64,000 nt of DNA, from the NCBI RefSeq assembly GCF_042665075.1, contig NZ_JBHTBR010000002.1:62001-126000 (forward strand), in the 5' to 3' direction. Shown piece after piece: positions 1-9,500 of this stretch. This DNA comes from Hirschia litorea. GTDB lineage: Bacteria; Pseudomonadota; Alphaproteobacteria; Caulobacterales; Hyphomonadaceae. The stretch's first letter is position 1. Each line of letters starts with the position of its first letter. A program made the position numbers and the translations under genes. The notes below the pieces were generated by a model. The model was not told the DNA's origin, did not search any database, and saw only the letters and a list, made by a program, of their open reading frames with translations.

Positions 1-162
1 AGTAAAGAGCCTGGTCGTCAGTCTGCGGGTAATGTGACAATGGCTCAGTGTCGTGAGATTGCTGAGATCAAATTAGCTGACTTGAACACTTCTGACCTTG
101 ATCAAGGTACAAAAATCATTGCCGGTTCTGCGCGCGCAATGGGTTTGACGGTGACGGAGTAG
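1..162 (+). CDS. rplK: 50S ribosomal protein L11, 3' fragment
   Basis: The first bases read in frame as the C-terminal end of ribosomal protein L11, a 23S rRNA-binding protein of the GTPase-associated centre of the large subunit. The last 53 residues are visible, ending with the typical L11 tail around IIAGSARAMGLTV and a TAG stop at 160-162. The gene is cut by the window edge, so start and full length are unknown. It lies four bases upstream of rplA, matching the usual rplK-rplA order. The product call is secure from family similarity and from this position. Confidence 0.95.
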   Translation, partial: SKEPGRQSAGNVTMAQCREIAEIKLADLNTSDLDQGTKIIAGSARAMGLTVTE

Positions 163-166
163 TATC

Positions 167-871
167 ATGGCTAAAGTAGGAAAAAGAATTACAGCTGCAC
201 GTGCTGCTGTTGAAGCTGGCAAGCTTTACTCTGTTGCTGACGCTGTTGCGCTTGTTAAGTCAAATGCAAAAGCAAAGTTTGATGAGACAATTGAGCTTGC
301 TGTGAACCTTGGTGTTGATCCAAAATACGCAGACCAAATGGTGCGTGGTGTTGTGTCTTTGCCTAATGGTACGGGTCGTTCTGTGCGTGTTGCAGTGTTT
401 GCGCGTGACGCAAAGGCTGACGAGGCGCGTGAAGCAGGTGCAGATATCGTTGGTGCGGAAGACCTTATGGAAGCAATCCAAGAAGGTAAAATGGATTTCG
501 ACCGTGTTATCGCGACGCCTGATATGATGGCGATTGTTGGTCGTTTGGGTAAAGTGCTTGGTCCTCGCGGTCTTATGCCTAACCCAAAGGTTGGTACGGT
601 TACTCCAAACGTTGCTCAGGCTGTTAAAGATTCAAAGGGTGGGGCTGTTGAGTTCCGCGCTGAGAAATCAGGTATTGTGCACGTCGGTGTTGGAAAAGCT
701 TCTTTCGATGAGAAAGCTATTGAAGAAAACACTCTTGCTTTGATTGGTGCGCTTCAAAAAGCACGCCCATCTGGTGCGAAGGGTACATATGTTAAAAAAA
801 TCACACTGAGCTCCACAATGGGGCCTGGTGTTGCAGTTGATACTCAAGAAGTACTTGCGTCTAACGCGTAA
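167..871 (+). CDS. rplA: 50S ribosomal protein L1
   Basis: Encodes L1 (234 aa, normal family length), which binds 23S rRNA at the mobile L1 stalk and assists release of deacylated tRNA; in many bacteria it also represses its own operon. The protein has the L1 opening MAKVGKRI, the central GPRGLMPNPKVGTVT segment typical of the family, and a C-terminal stretch ending in VDTQEVLASNA. The ATG at 167 follows the rplK stop by four bases, so the two are probably translated together. A strong hairpin with a short T-run follows at 893-928, suggesting partial termination before rplJ. Confidence 0.98.
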   Translation: MAKVGKRITAARAAVEAGKLYSVADAVALVKSNAKAKFDETIELAVNLGVDPKYADQMVRGVVSLPNGTGRSVRVAVFARDAKADEAREAGADIVGAEDLMEAIQEGKMDFDRVIATPDMMAIVGRLGKVLGPRGLMPNPKVGTVTPNVAQAVKDSKGGAVEFRAEKSGIVHVGVGKASFDEKAIEENTLALIGALQKARPSGAKGTYVKKITLSSTMGPGVAVDTQEVLASNA

Positions 872-892
872 GTGTGCATAAGAGATCAATTC

Positions 893-933
893 GGCGGCAG
901 CTCGATGGTTAAACATCGTACTGCCGCCTTTCT
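893..933 (+). terminator. Terminator or attenuator hairpin between rplA and rplJ
   Basis: GGCGGCAG at 893-900 pairs perfectly with CTGCCGCC at 921-928. An inner stem CGATG/CATCG (903-907 with 914-918) surrounds a six-base loop, and TTTCT follows. This is intrinsic-terminator shape with a short T-run, so partial termination inside the L11-L1-L10-L12 cluster is likely. Whether it acts as a terminator or only separates transcripts is inference. Confidence 0.6.
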
Positions 934-1194
934 CGTCCGAGATTGCGGGTGGGGGTAATTCTTCTGAATTACTCGCATAATCATTTGGCCCGTATGAGAC
1001 GGGGTGTAACGGATTAAGGTTTCATGTGCTGGTAACGGTGTGTTGAGGCTGGGTTTCCTTTTCGCCCTAGGACGGGGGTACGCTAACAAGTGTTAGTTGT
1101 ATCTCGGTTTAGCTTCTTCGGAGGCTTTGAGGTGCGATTCGATAATTGTTCGCGTGCTATCCTGGGGCGACCGGATGGTTCGGTTGCCTAAATT
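934..1194 (+). promoter_or_regulatory. Long untranslated leader upstream of rplJ (candidate L10 leader)
   Basis: About 260 bases without a convincing gene separate the rplA-distal hairpin from the rplJ ribosome-binding site. Many bacteria have a structured L10 leader here, which the L10-(L12)4 complex binds to repress rplJL translation. The position and length fit such a leader, but I did not resolve the conserved fold by eye, so the assignment rests mainly on position. Confidence 0.35.
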
Positions 1195-1204
1195 GGAGGC
1201 CGCT

Positions 1205-1720
1205 ATGGATAGAGCTGGAAAAACTAAAGCGCTAGAAGTGCTCAAAGGCATTTTTGGTGAAGCGGGTGCGGTAATCGTAACCCATTATTCCGGACTGACT
1301 GTGGCGGAGATGTCAGACCTGCGCATTAAGCTTGGCGCTGAAGGTGCAAGTCTGAAAGTTATTAAGAATCGTCTCGCGAAGATCGCTCTTGATGGTCAAG
1401 GTGGAGATGCGGCAACAGACTTGTTCAAAGGTCCTGTTGCTATTGCATTTGCTCCAGACCCTGTGTCAGCCGCTAAGGTTGTTGCAGAATACTCTAAGGA
1501 TAACGACAAGCTTGTTATCGTTGGCGGTATTATGGGAAGTGATGTGCTTGATAAAGCTAAGGTTGAGGCTCTGGCCAAAATGCCTTCTCTGGATCAGCTT
1601 CGTGGCAAGATCATTGGTGTTCTTCAGGCTCCTGCAACGAAAGTTGCTGGCGTACTTCAAGCACCAGCCGGTCAATTGGCGCGCGTTATCGCGGCTTACG
1701 CCAAAAAAGACGCTGCTTAA
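1205..1720 (+). CDS. rplJ: 50S ribosomal protein L10
   Basis: Encodes L10 (171 aa), the base of the L7/L12 stalk that recruits translational GTPases to the ribosome. The ATG at 1205 is chosen because GGAGG at 1195-1199 lies five bases upstream and the product then opens with MDRAGKTKA, like other alphaproteobacterial L10 proteins; an in-frame start at 1097 would add 36 unconserved residues. The VIVTHYSGLTVAEM segment and the alanine-rich tail that carries L12 dimers are recognisable. rplL follows after about 60 bases. Confidence 0.97.
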   Translation: MDRAGKTKALEVLKGIFGEAGAVIVTHYSGLTVAEMSDLRIKLGAEGASLKVIKNRLAKIALDGQGGDAATDLFKGPVAIAFAPDPVSAAKVVAEYSKDNDKLVIVGGIMGSDVLDKAKVEALAKMPSLDQLRGKIIGVLQAPATKVAGVLQAPAGQLARVIAAYAKKDAA

Positions 1721-1783
1721 GGCTTACATCTCTAAACACTCAGTTCAAGTTTGAAGACTACAGAAGTATTAGGAAGAAACCCA

Positions 1784-2161
1784 ATGTCCAACCTAGATAA
1801 AATTGTTGAGGAACTATCCTCATTGACCGTTATGGAAGCTGCTGAGCTTGCTACTCTTCTTGAAGAGAAGTGGGGCGTTTCAGCTGCTGCTCCTGTTGCA
1901 GTTGCTGCTGTTGCTGGCGGTGACGCTGGTGCTGCTGCTGAAGAGAAATCAGAATTCGACGTTATTCTGAAATCTGCAGGCGACAAGAAAATCAACGTAA
2001 TTAAAGCTGTTCGCGAAATCGTTGCTGGTCTTGGTCTGAAAGAAGCTAAAGATCTTGTTGAAGCTGCTCCTAAAGCAGTTAAAGAAGGTGTTGAAAAAGC
2101 TGAAGCAGAAGACATCAAGAAAAAGCTTGAAGAAGCTGGTGCTGAAGTCGAGCTTAAGTAA
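1784..2161 (+). CDS. rplL: 50S ribosomal protein L7/L12
   Basis: Encodes L7/L12 (125 aa), the multicopy stalk protein that stimulates EF-Tu and EF-G GTPase. It shows the classic layout: an N-terminal dimerisation and L10-binding helix region (MSNLDKIVEELSSLTVMEAAEL), an alanine- and valine-rich hinge around residues 35-55, and a globular C-terminal domain containing VKEGVEKAEAEDIKKKLEEAGA. The ATG at 1784 is preceded by AGGAAG. A longer reading from TTG 1751 is rejected because it adds unconserved residues. Confidence 0.98.
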   Translation: MSNLDKIVEELSSLTVMEAAELATLLEEKWGVSAAAPVAVAAVAGGDAGAAAEEKSEFDVILKSAGDKKINVIKAVREIVAGLGLKEAKDLVEAAPKAVKEGVEKAEAEDIKKKLEEAGAEVELK

Positions 2162-2179
2162 GCTTAACGAATGCAGGCG

Positions 2180-2257
2180 ATTCGGTTACCCCGCGTGAAG
2201 GTAGCCGAATAGCCTTAAAACACTAAAGGCGGCGTCCCAGAAGGGTCGTCGCTTTTG
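2180..2257 (+). terminator. Two successive hairpins in the rplL-rpoB gap (attenuator)
   Basis: ATTCGGTTACC (2180-2190) pairs with GGTAGCCGAAT (2200-2210). A second stem, 2229-2238 with 2243-2252, is followed by TTTTG. The pair resembles the rplL-rpoB attenuator known in enterobacteria, where partial termination sets the ratio of ribosomal protein to RNA polymerase. Function here is inferred from position and shape. Confidence 0.5.
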
Positions 2258-2332
2258 CGCACCGAACGTGGCGAGGTCACTGCATTCCCTTGATTGGCGC
2301 GATGTTGTTGACCCTTAACAAGAGGCCCAAAC

Positions 2333-5300
2333 ATGGCTCTGTCGTTTACGGCGAAAAAGCGTATTCGGAAGTCCTTCGGGAACATCCCTGAATCCATCGA
2401 AATGCCGAACCTGATCGAAATTCAGCGTTCGTCTTACGAGCATTTTCTGCAGATGCACGTATCCTCTTCTGAACGCCAGGGTGAAGGCCTGGATGCAGTG
2501 TTCAGGTCTGTGTTCCCGATCAAGGATTTTTCTGATCGTGCGACCCTTGAATATGTATCTTATGAGTTTGAGCCGCCGAAATTCGACACTCAAGAGTGTT
2601 TGCAGCGCGACTTAAACTACGCGGCTCCCTTGAAGGTTAAGCTCCGTCTGATTGTTTTTGAAACAGACGAAGAAACGGGTGCGCGCTCTATTAAAGATAT
2701 TAAAGAACAAGATGTTTATCTTGGTGATATCCCATTGATGACGGAAAAAGGTACCTTCATCGTGAATGGTACTGAGCGTGTTATCGTGTCTCAGATGCAC
2801 CGTTCACCTGGTGTGTTCTTTGACCATGATAAAGGTAAGACGCACGCGTCTGGGAAGTTGCTATTTGCTGCGCGTATTATTCCATACCGTGGGTCTTGGT
2901 TGGACTTTGAGTTCGACGCTAAAGATATTATGCACGTGCGTATTGACCGTAAGCGTAAGCTGCCTGCGACGGCATTGCTTCAAGCGCTTGGTTATGATCA
3001 TGAGCGTATTCTTGATACATTCTATACAAAAGTTGGCTACCGCATTGATAAAGCTGGCTGGATCACTTCTTTCTCTCCAGAGAGCTGGAAAAGTGTTCGT
3101 GTTGAATTTGATATTCTGAATGCAGCTGACGGCAAGGTTGTCTTTAATGGTGGGAAGAAGATTTCTCCGATTAAAGCTAAACGTGCTGCAGATGCTGGTG
3201 TTGAAGAAGTGCTTGTACCATCTACCTTCCTTGAAGGTAAATTTGTTGGTGAAGATATCGTCAACATGGAAACAGGTGAAATCTTCGTCGAAGCTGGTGA
3301 TGAGCTGACTGAAGAGAATATTGCAGAACTTCGCGATGCTGGCGTGGACATGATTACTGTCCTTGATACTGATAGTGAAGCTGCGCGTGGCCCTTGGCTC
3401 CGTAACACACTGAAAGCTGATAAAGCGACAAACCGTACCGAAGCTTTGTCAGACATTTACCGTGTTATGCGTCCAGGTGAGCCGCCAACACTTGAAGCTT
3501 CTGAAGCATTGTTTACTCAATTATTCTTCGACCCAGAGCGCTATGACTTGTCTGCTGTTGGTCGTGTGAAAATGAACATGCGCCTCGGGTTTACTCTAGA
3601 AGAAGCTCCGGACACTGAGCGTACATTGCGTGAGGATGATATCCTTGGTGTGATGTCTACTGTGTTGGATCTCAAAGATGGTAAAGGGGAGGTCGATGAT
3701 ATCGATAACCTTGGAAACCGTCGTGTGCGTTCGTGTGGTGAGTTGCTTGAAAACGCATACCGTGTTGGTCTAGTCCGCATGGAACGCGCCATTAAAGAGC
3801 GTATGTCTTCTGTAGATATTGATACAGTTATGCCGCATGACTTGGTCAATGCGAAGCCGGTTCATGCTTCAGTGCGTGATTTCTTTGGTTCTTCGCAATT
3901 GTCTCAGTTTATGGACCAAACCAACCCGCTTTCAGAGATTACGCACAAGCGTCGTCTTTCAGCGCTAGGGCCTGGTGGTCTGACACGTGAGCGTGCTGGG
4001 TTTGAGGTGCGCGATGTGCACCCAACTCACTATGGTCGTATATGTCCGATTGAGACACCAGAGGGTCCAAACATTGGTTTGATCAACTCTTTGGCGACAC
4101 ACGCGCGTATTAATAAATATGGTTTTATCGAGAGCCCGTATCGCCGTGTGAAAGATGGTATTCCTCAGGATCAGGTGGATTACCTGTCTGCAATGGAAGA
4201 ATATCGTTTCAAGATTGCGCAGGCGAACACGTCAATCGGTGAAGGCGGTCGTTACACGAATGAATTCGTGCATGCACGTGTGGCTGGTGAGGCAACTTTG
4301 GTCGCTCGTGAAGAAATCGACTATATGGACGTGTCTCCGAAGCAGGTTGTTTCTGTAGCTGCGGCGATGATCCCATTCCTTGAGAATGATGATGCGAACC
4401 GCGCGCTTATGGGATCCAACATGCAACGTCAGGCGGTTCCGCTTGTGAAAACGGATGCACCTCTCGTCGGAACAGGGATGGAGCGTATCGTTGCGCGTGA
4501 TTCTCGTGCTGCGATTGTGGCAAAGCGTTCTGGTGTGGTTGAGCAAGTAGATGCGACACGTATTGTTGTGCGTGCGTTGGATGGACTGGATGCGACACGC
4601 TCAGGTGTGGACATTTATCGTTTGTCTAAATTCCAACGTTCAAACCAAAACTCTTGTATTAACCAGCGCCCAATCGTGAAGGTTGGTGATGAAATTGTTG
4701 CTGGTGATATTATAGCGGATGGTCCATCTACTGATCTGGGTGACTTGGCTCTTGGTCGTAACGTTCTTGTGGCATTCATGCCATGGTCTGGTTACAACTT
4801 TGAGGACTCCATTCTGATTTCAGAGCGTATCGTGCGTGATGATGTTTTCACTTCGATTCACATTGAAGAGTTTGAAATCGCGTCCCGTGATACAAAGCTT
4901 GGTCCTGAAGAAATTACACGTGATATTCCAAACGTTGGTGAGGAAGCACTTCGTAACCTCGATGAAGCTGGTATTATTGCGGTAGGGGCAGAAGTCGTTG
5001 CGGGTGATATTCTAGTCGGTAAGGTGACACCTAAAGGTGAGAGCCCAATGACGCCGGAAGAAAAGCTTCTTCGTGCGATCTTCGGTGAGAAAGCTTCTGA
5101 TGTACGTGATACATCGCTTCGTGTACCTCCGGGTGACACTGGAACGATCGTTGAAGTGCGTGTCTTTAACCGTCACGGTGTAGATAAAGACCAACGTGCG
5201 CTTCAAATTGAACGTGAACAAATCGAAGCGCTACAAAAAGATAAAGATGACGAGTTGTCGATTATCGAGCGTGACTCATATGATCGTCTCCGCAGTCTTC

Positions 5301-6433
5301 TTATCGGTCAAAAAGCTATTGCCGGGCCAAAAGGCTTTAGCAAAGGCGAAGTGACTGCTGAAGCTTTGAATGAAGTTTATGAAACAGACATGTGGAAGAT
5401 TGCGGTTGAAGACGAAGGTATTCAAACGCAGATCGATAACATTAAATCTGCTTTGGATAACTCCCGCTCATTGATCGAAGCGCGTTTTGAAGACAAAGTT
5501 GACAAAGTGCAACGCGGTGATGATCTGCCTCCTGGTGTGATGAAGATTGTAAAAGTCTTTATTGCTGTGAAGCGTAAGCTTCAACCGGGTGATAAGATGG
5601 CTGGTCGCCACGGAAACAAAGGGGTGATTTCTCGCATTAACCCGCTTGAAGACATGCCGCACCTTGAAGATGGTACGCCTGTTGATATCGTGCTGAACCC
5701 GCTTGGTGTTCCGTCGCGTATGAATGTTGGGCAAATTCTTGAAACGCACCTTGGTTGGGCGTGTTCTGGACTTGGTCGCATGATTGATAACTCCCTAAAA
5801 GAGTATCACCGTGATCATGATATTTCTAAGCTTAAAGGCATGCTTCAGCACTGTTATGGTGAAGGCGAAGAGCTGCCTGAGGGTGAAGGAGAGCTCGTTG
5901 AGCTGGCTGGAAACGTCACAAAAGGTATTCCGATTGCGACTCCTGTATTTGATGGGGCGAGCGCGAGTGACATTGATGAAATGCTTACACGTGCCGGCTT
6001 TGATACGTCAGGGCAGTCTGTCGTTTATGATGGCCGAACAGGGGAGCGTTTCTCCCGTAAGGTAACGGTTGGATATAAGTATCTCTTGAAACTTCACCAC
6101 TTGGTGGACGACAAGATTCACGCACGTTCAACTGGTCCTTATTCGCTTGTGACTCAGCAGCCGCTAGGTGGTAAAGCGCAATTCGGTGGACAGCGTTTCG
6201 GAGAGATGGAGGTTTGGGCACTAGAAGCTTACGGTGCTGCTTACACTCTTCAAGAGATGTTGACCGTTAAATCGGATGACACAGCAGGACGGGCCAAGGT
6301 GTATGAATCTATCGTTCGTGGTGATGATAGCTTCGAAGCCGGTATCCCTGAAAGTTTCAATGTTTTGATCAAAGAGATGCGTTCTCTTGGTTTGAATGTA
6401 GAGTTGCTTGAGGCCGAGGATCCAGAAGCGTAG
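2333..6433 (+). CDS. rpoB: DNA-directed RNA polymerase subunit beta
   Basis: Encodes the beta subunit (1366 aa) of RNA polymerase, which forms one pincer of the clamp and, with beta', the active centre. It begins MALSFTAKKRIRKSFG as in other alphaproteobacteria. The rifampicin pocket segment (SSQLSQFMDQTNPLSEITHK, then RRLSALGPGG) has the sensitive-type residues at the positions usually mutated in resistant strains. The C-terminal region contains KLHHLVDDKIHARSTGPYSL and GGQRFGEMEVWALEAYGA, conserved beta signatures. AGAGG precedes the ATG. It is followed by rpoC after about 95 bases. Confidence 0.99.
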   Translation: MALSFTAKKRIRKSFGNIPESIEMPNLIEIQRSSYEHFLQMHVSSSERQGEGLDAVFRSVFPIKDFSDRATLEYVSYEFEPPKFDTQECLQRDLNYAAPLKVKLRLIVFETDEETGARSIKDIKEQDVYLGDIPLMTEKGTFIVNGTERVIVSQMHRSPGVFFDHDKGKTHASGKLLFAARIIPYRGSWLDFEFDAKDIMHVRIDRKRKLPATALLQALGYDHERILDTFYTKVGYRIDKAGWITSFSPESWKSVRVEFDILNAADGKVVFNGGKKISPIKAKRAADAGVEEVLVPSTFLEGKFVGEDIVNMETGEIFVEAGDELTEENIAELRDAGVDMITVLDTDSEAARGPWLRNTLKADKATNRTEALSDIYRVMRPGEPPTLEASEALFTQLFFDPERYDLSAVGRVKMNMRLGFTLEEAPDTERTLREDDILGVMSTVLDLKDGKGEVDDIDNLGNRRVRSCGELLENAYRVGLVRMERAIKERMSSVDIDTVMPHDLVNAKPVHASVRDFFGSSQLSQFMDQTNPLSEITHKRRLSALGPGGLTRERAGFEVRDVHPTHYGRICPIETPEGPNIGLINSLATHARINKYGFIESPYRRVKDGIPQDQVDYLSAMEEYRFKIAQANTSIGEGGRYTNEFVHARVAGEATLVAREEIDYMDVSPKQVVSVAAAMIPFLENDDANRALMGSNMQRQAVPLVKTDAPLVGTGMERIVARDSRAAIVAKRSGVVEQVDATRIVVRALDGLDATRSGVDIYRLSKFQRSNQNSCINQRPIVKVGDEIVAGDIIADGPSTDLGDLALGRNVLVAFMPWSGYNFEDSILISERIVRDDVFTSIHIEEFEIASRDTKLGPEEITRDIPNVGEEALRNLDEAGIIAVGAEVVAGDILVGKVTPKGESPMTPEEKLLRAIFGEKASDVRDTSLRVPPGDTGTIVEVRVFNRHGVDKDQRALQIEREQIEALQKDKDDELSIIERDSYDRLRSLLIGQKAIAGPKGFSKGEVTAEALNEVYETDMWKIAVEDEGIQTQIDNIKSALDNSRSLIEARFEDKVDKVQRGDDLPPGVMKIVKVFIAVKRKLQPGDKMAGRHGNKGVISRINPLEDMPHLEDGTPVDIVLNPLGVPSRMNVGQILETHLGWACSGLGRMIDNSLKEYHRDHDISKLKGMLQHCYGEGEELPEGEGELVELAGNVTKGIPIATPVFDGASASDIDEMLTRAGFDTSGQSVVYDGRTGERFSRKVTVGYKYLLKLHHLVDDKIHARSTGPYSLVTQQPLGGKAQFGGQRFGEMEVWALEAYGAAYTLQEMLTVKSDDTAGRAKVYESIVRGDDSFEAGIPESFNVLIKEMRSLGLNVELLEAEDPEA

Positions 6434-6528
6434 TTCGACGCTTCTAGAGACTATTTCGTTATGTTTTTATGCTTGCGGGTTCGTTGACTCGGTCCGCAAG
6501 CCCACCCTTCAAGGGAGATCGCGTCAGG

Positions 6529-9500
6529 ATGAGTCAGGAAGTCAGCAATCTGTACAATCCAAACGCCCCGGCACCGAATTTCGAGGCCATTCAAATTTCA
6601 ATCGCTAGTCCGGAGCAAATCCGCGACTGGTCATCGGGCGAGATTAAAAAACCAGAAACGATCAACTACAGAACGTTCAAGCCTGAACGTGACGGGTTGT
6701 TCTGTGCGCGTATTTTTGGACCAGTAAAAGATTATGAATGTCTTTGTGGTAAATATAAGCGTATTAAATACCGTGGTGTAACATGTGAAAAATGTGGTGT
6801 TGAAGTCACATTGGCACGTGTGCGTCGTGAGCGTATGGGCCATATTGACCTCGCAGCGCCTGTTGCGCACATCTGGTTCCTAAAATCACTACCTTCACGT
6901 ATTTCACTCATGCTCGACATGACGTTGAAAGATGTTGAGCGCGTTCTATATTTTGAAGCCTATATCGTAACTGAGCCAGGTCTTACTCCGCTAGAGCCTA
7001 AACAGCTTCTAACGGAAGAGGAATATATGGATGCTCAGGATGAGTATGGTGAAGATTCCTTTACAGGTATGATTGGTGCGGAAGCTGTTCGTGAGCTTCT
7101 TATCAACATGGATCTTGAAGCTGTAGCTGATCAACTTCGTGAAGATCTTGCTGAAGCGACAGGTGAACTTAAGCCTAAGAAAATCGCTAAGCGTCTAAAA
7201 ATCATCGAAAACTTTATGCATTCGGGCAGCCGTCCTGAGTGGATGATTATGACGATTGTTCCTGTTATTCCACCAGAATTGCGTCCATTGGTGCCGCTAG
7301 ATGGTGGTCGTTTCGCGACATCTGATTTGAACGACCTTTACCGTCGTGTGATCAACCGTAATAACCGTTTGAAGCGTCTAATGGAGCTTCGTGCGCCAGA
7401 CATTATCATTCGCAACGAGAAGCGTATGCTTCAAGAGTCTGTGGATGCGTTGTTTGACAATGGCCGTCGTGGACGTGTGATTACAGGAACAAACAAACGT
7501 CCATTGAAATCCTTGTCTGACATGTTGAAGGGTAAGCAGGGGCGTTTCCGTCAAAACTTGCTCGGTAAACGTGTGGATTATTCTGGTCGTTCTGTGATCG
7601 TGGTTGGTCCTGAATTGAAACTTCACCAATGTGGTCTTCCAAAGAAGATGGCGCTGGAGCTGTTCAAGCCGTTTATCTATTCTCGCCTAGAAGCCAAAGG
7701 TCTCACAGGGACTGTGAAGGCTGCTAAGAAAATGGTGGAGAAAGAGAAGCCGGAAGTTTGGGATATCCTTGAAGAAGTTATCCGCGAACACCCAATCATG
7801 CTCAACCGTGCGCCAACGCTTCACCGTCTAGGTATCCAAGCGTTCGAACCTAAGTTGATTGAAGGTAAGGCAATTCAGCTTCACCCGCTTGCATGTGCTG
7901 CGTTTAACGCGGACTTCGATGGTGACCAGATGGCAGTGCACGTTCCATTGAGCTTGGAAGCTCAATTGGAGGCTCGTGTATTGATGATGGCGACAAACAA
8001 CATCTTGTCTCCAGCAAATGGTAAGCCGATCGTGGTACCATCTCAGGACATCATTCTGGGGCTTTATTATCTTTCTATCGTGAAAGAAAATGAGCCTGGT
8101 GAAGGTATGGTGTTCGCTGATATGGCTGAGATTGAGCATGCGCTTGCTGAGCGTTCGCTTACAATCCACACCAAAATCAAGGCACGTTACAATTCATTCG
8201 ATGCTGATGGAAACAAAGTATCACGTCTGATTGAAACGACGCCTGGACGCATGATGATCATTGAGTGTTTGCCGAAGGTCGCAGGGATTAACCCAGACCT
8301 AGTGAACGAATTGATGACCAAAAAAGCTGTGGGTCGTATCATTGATACAGTTTACCGTGCTTGTGGGCAGAAAGCGACAGTGCTTTTCTGTGACGCAATC
8401 ATGGCTGTTGGTTTCCGTGAAGCTGCGCGTGGTGGTATTTCGTTTGGTAAGGATGACATGGTTATCCCAGAAGCGAAGATCAAACTTGTGCAAGATACAC
8501 GTGACCAAGTCACAGAGTATGAGCGTCAATATGCTGATGGTCTGATCACACGTGGTGAGAAATACAACAAAGTTGTTGATGTTTGGTCTCAGTGTACAGA
8601 CAAAGTTGCTGATGCAATGATGGATGCATCTGCTGAGCCTAAAGTTGATCCTGTAACTGGGCGTCAAGACGAAGCAAACTCTGTGTTCATGATGGCGCAT
8701 TCCGGTGCGCGTGGTTCTAAGAACCAAATGAAGCAACTTGCGGGTATGCGTGGTCTTATGGCCAAGCCGTCGGGTGAGATTATTGAGACACCGATTGTGT
8801 CTAACTTCAAGGAAGGTCTATCTGTTCTTGAATACTTTAACTCGACGCACGGTGCACGTAAGGGACTTGCGGATACAGCTCTGAAAACAGCTAACTCTGG
8901 ATACCTAACACGTCGTCTAGTGGATGTGGCTCAGGATTCTATTATTACGGAGCAAGATTGTGGTACCGAACGCGGTATTACGCTTGCAGCTGTGATGAAT
9001 GGTGCTGAGGTTGTTGTATCCTTGGGGGATCGCGTTCTTGGGCGTACGACTGCTGAGGACATTAAGCACCCTTCAACAGACGATATCGTAGCACCTGCTA
9101 ATACATATATTGAAGAAGAATTAGCAACTTCAATTGATGAGTTGGGAATTGCTTCGGTAAAAGTTCGTTCAGTGCTGACTTGTGAAACGCGCAATGGCGT
9201 GTGTGCATCATGTTATGGCCGTGACTTGGCGCGTGGTACACGCGTGAACGAAGGTGAAGCAGTTGGTGTTATTGCGGCTCAATCTATTGGTGAGCCAGGT
9301 ACACAGCTAACAATGCGTACTTTCCACATTGGTGGAGCGGCTCAGGTGTCTACAGAAAGTTCTGTGGATGCAGCATTTGCCGGTAAGTTAGCCTTTGAAA
9401 ATGCTGCACTTGTTGAACGTGAAGACAAAACCTTCGTGGTTGTTGGACGTTCAATGGAAGTGAAGATCGTTGATGAGGATGGTCGTGTACGTCAGACGTT

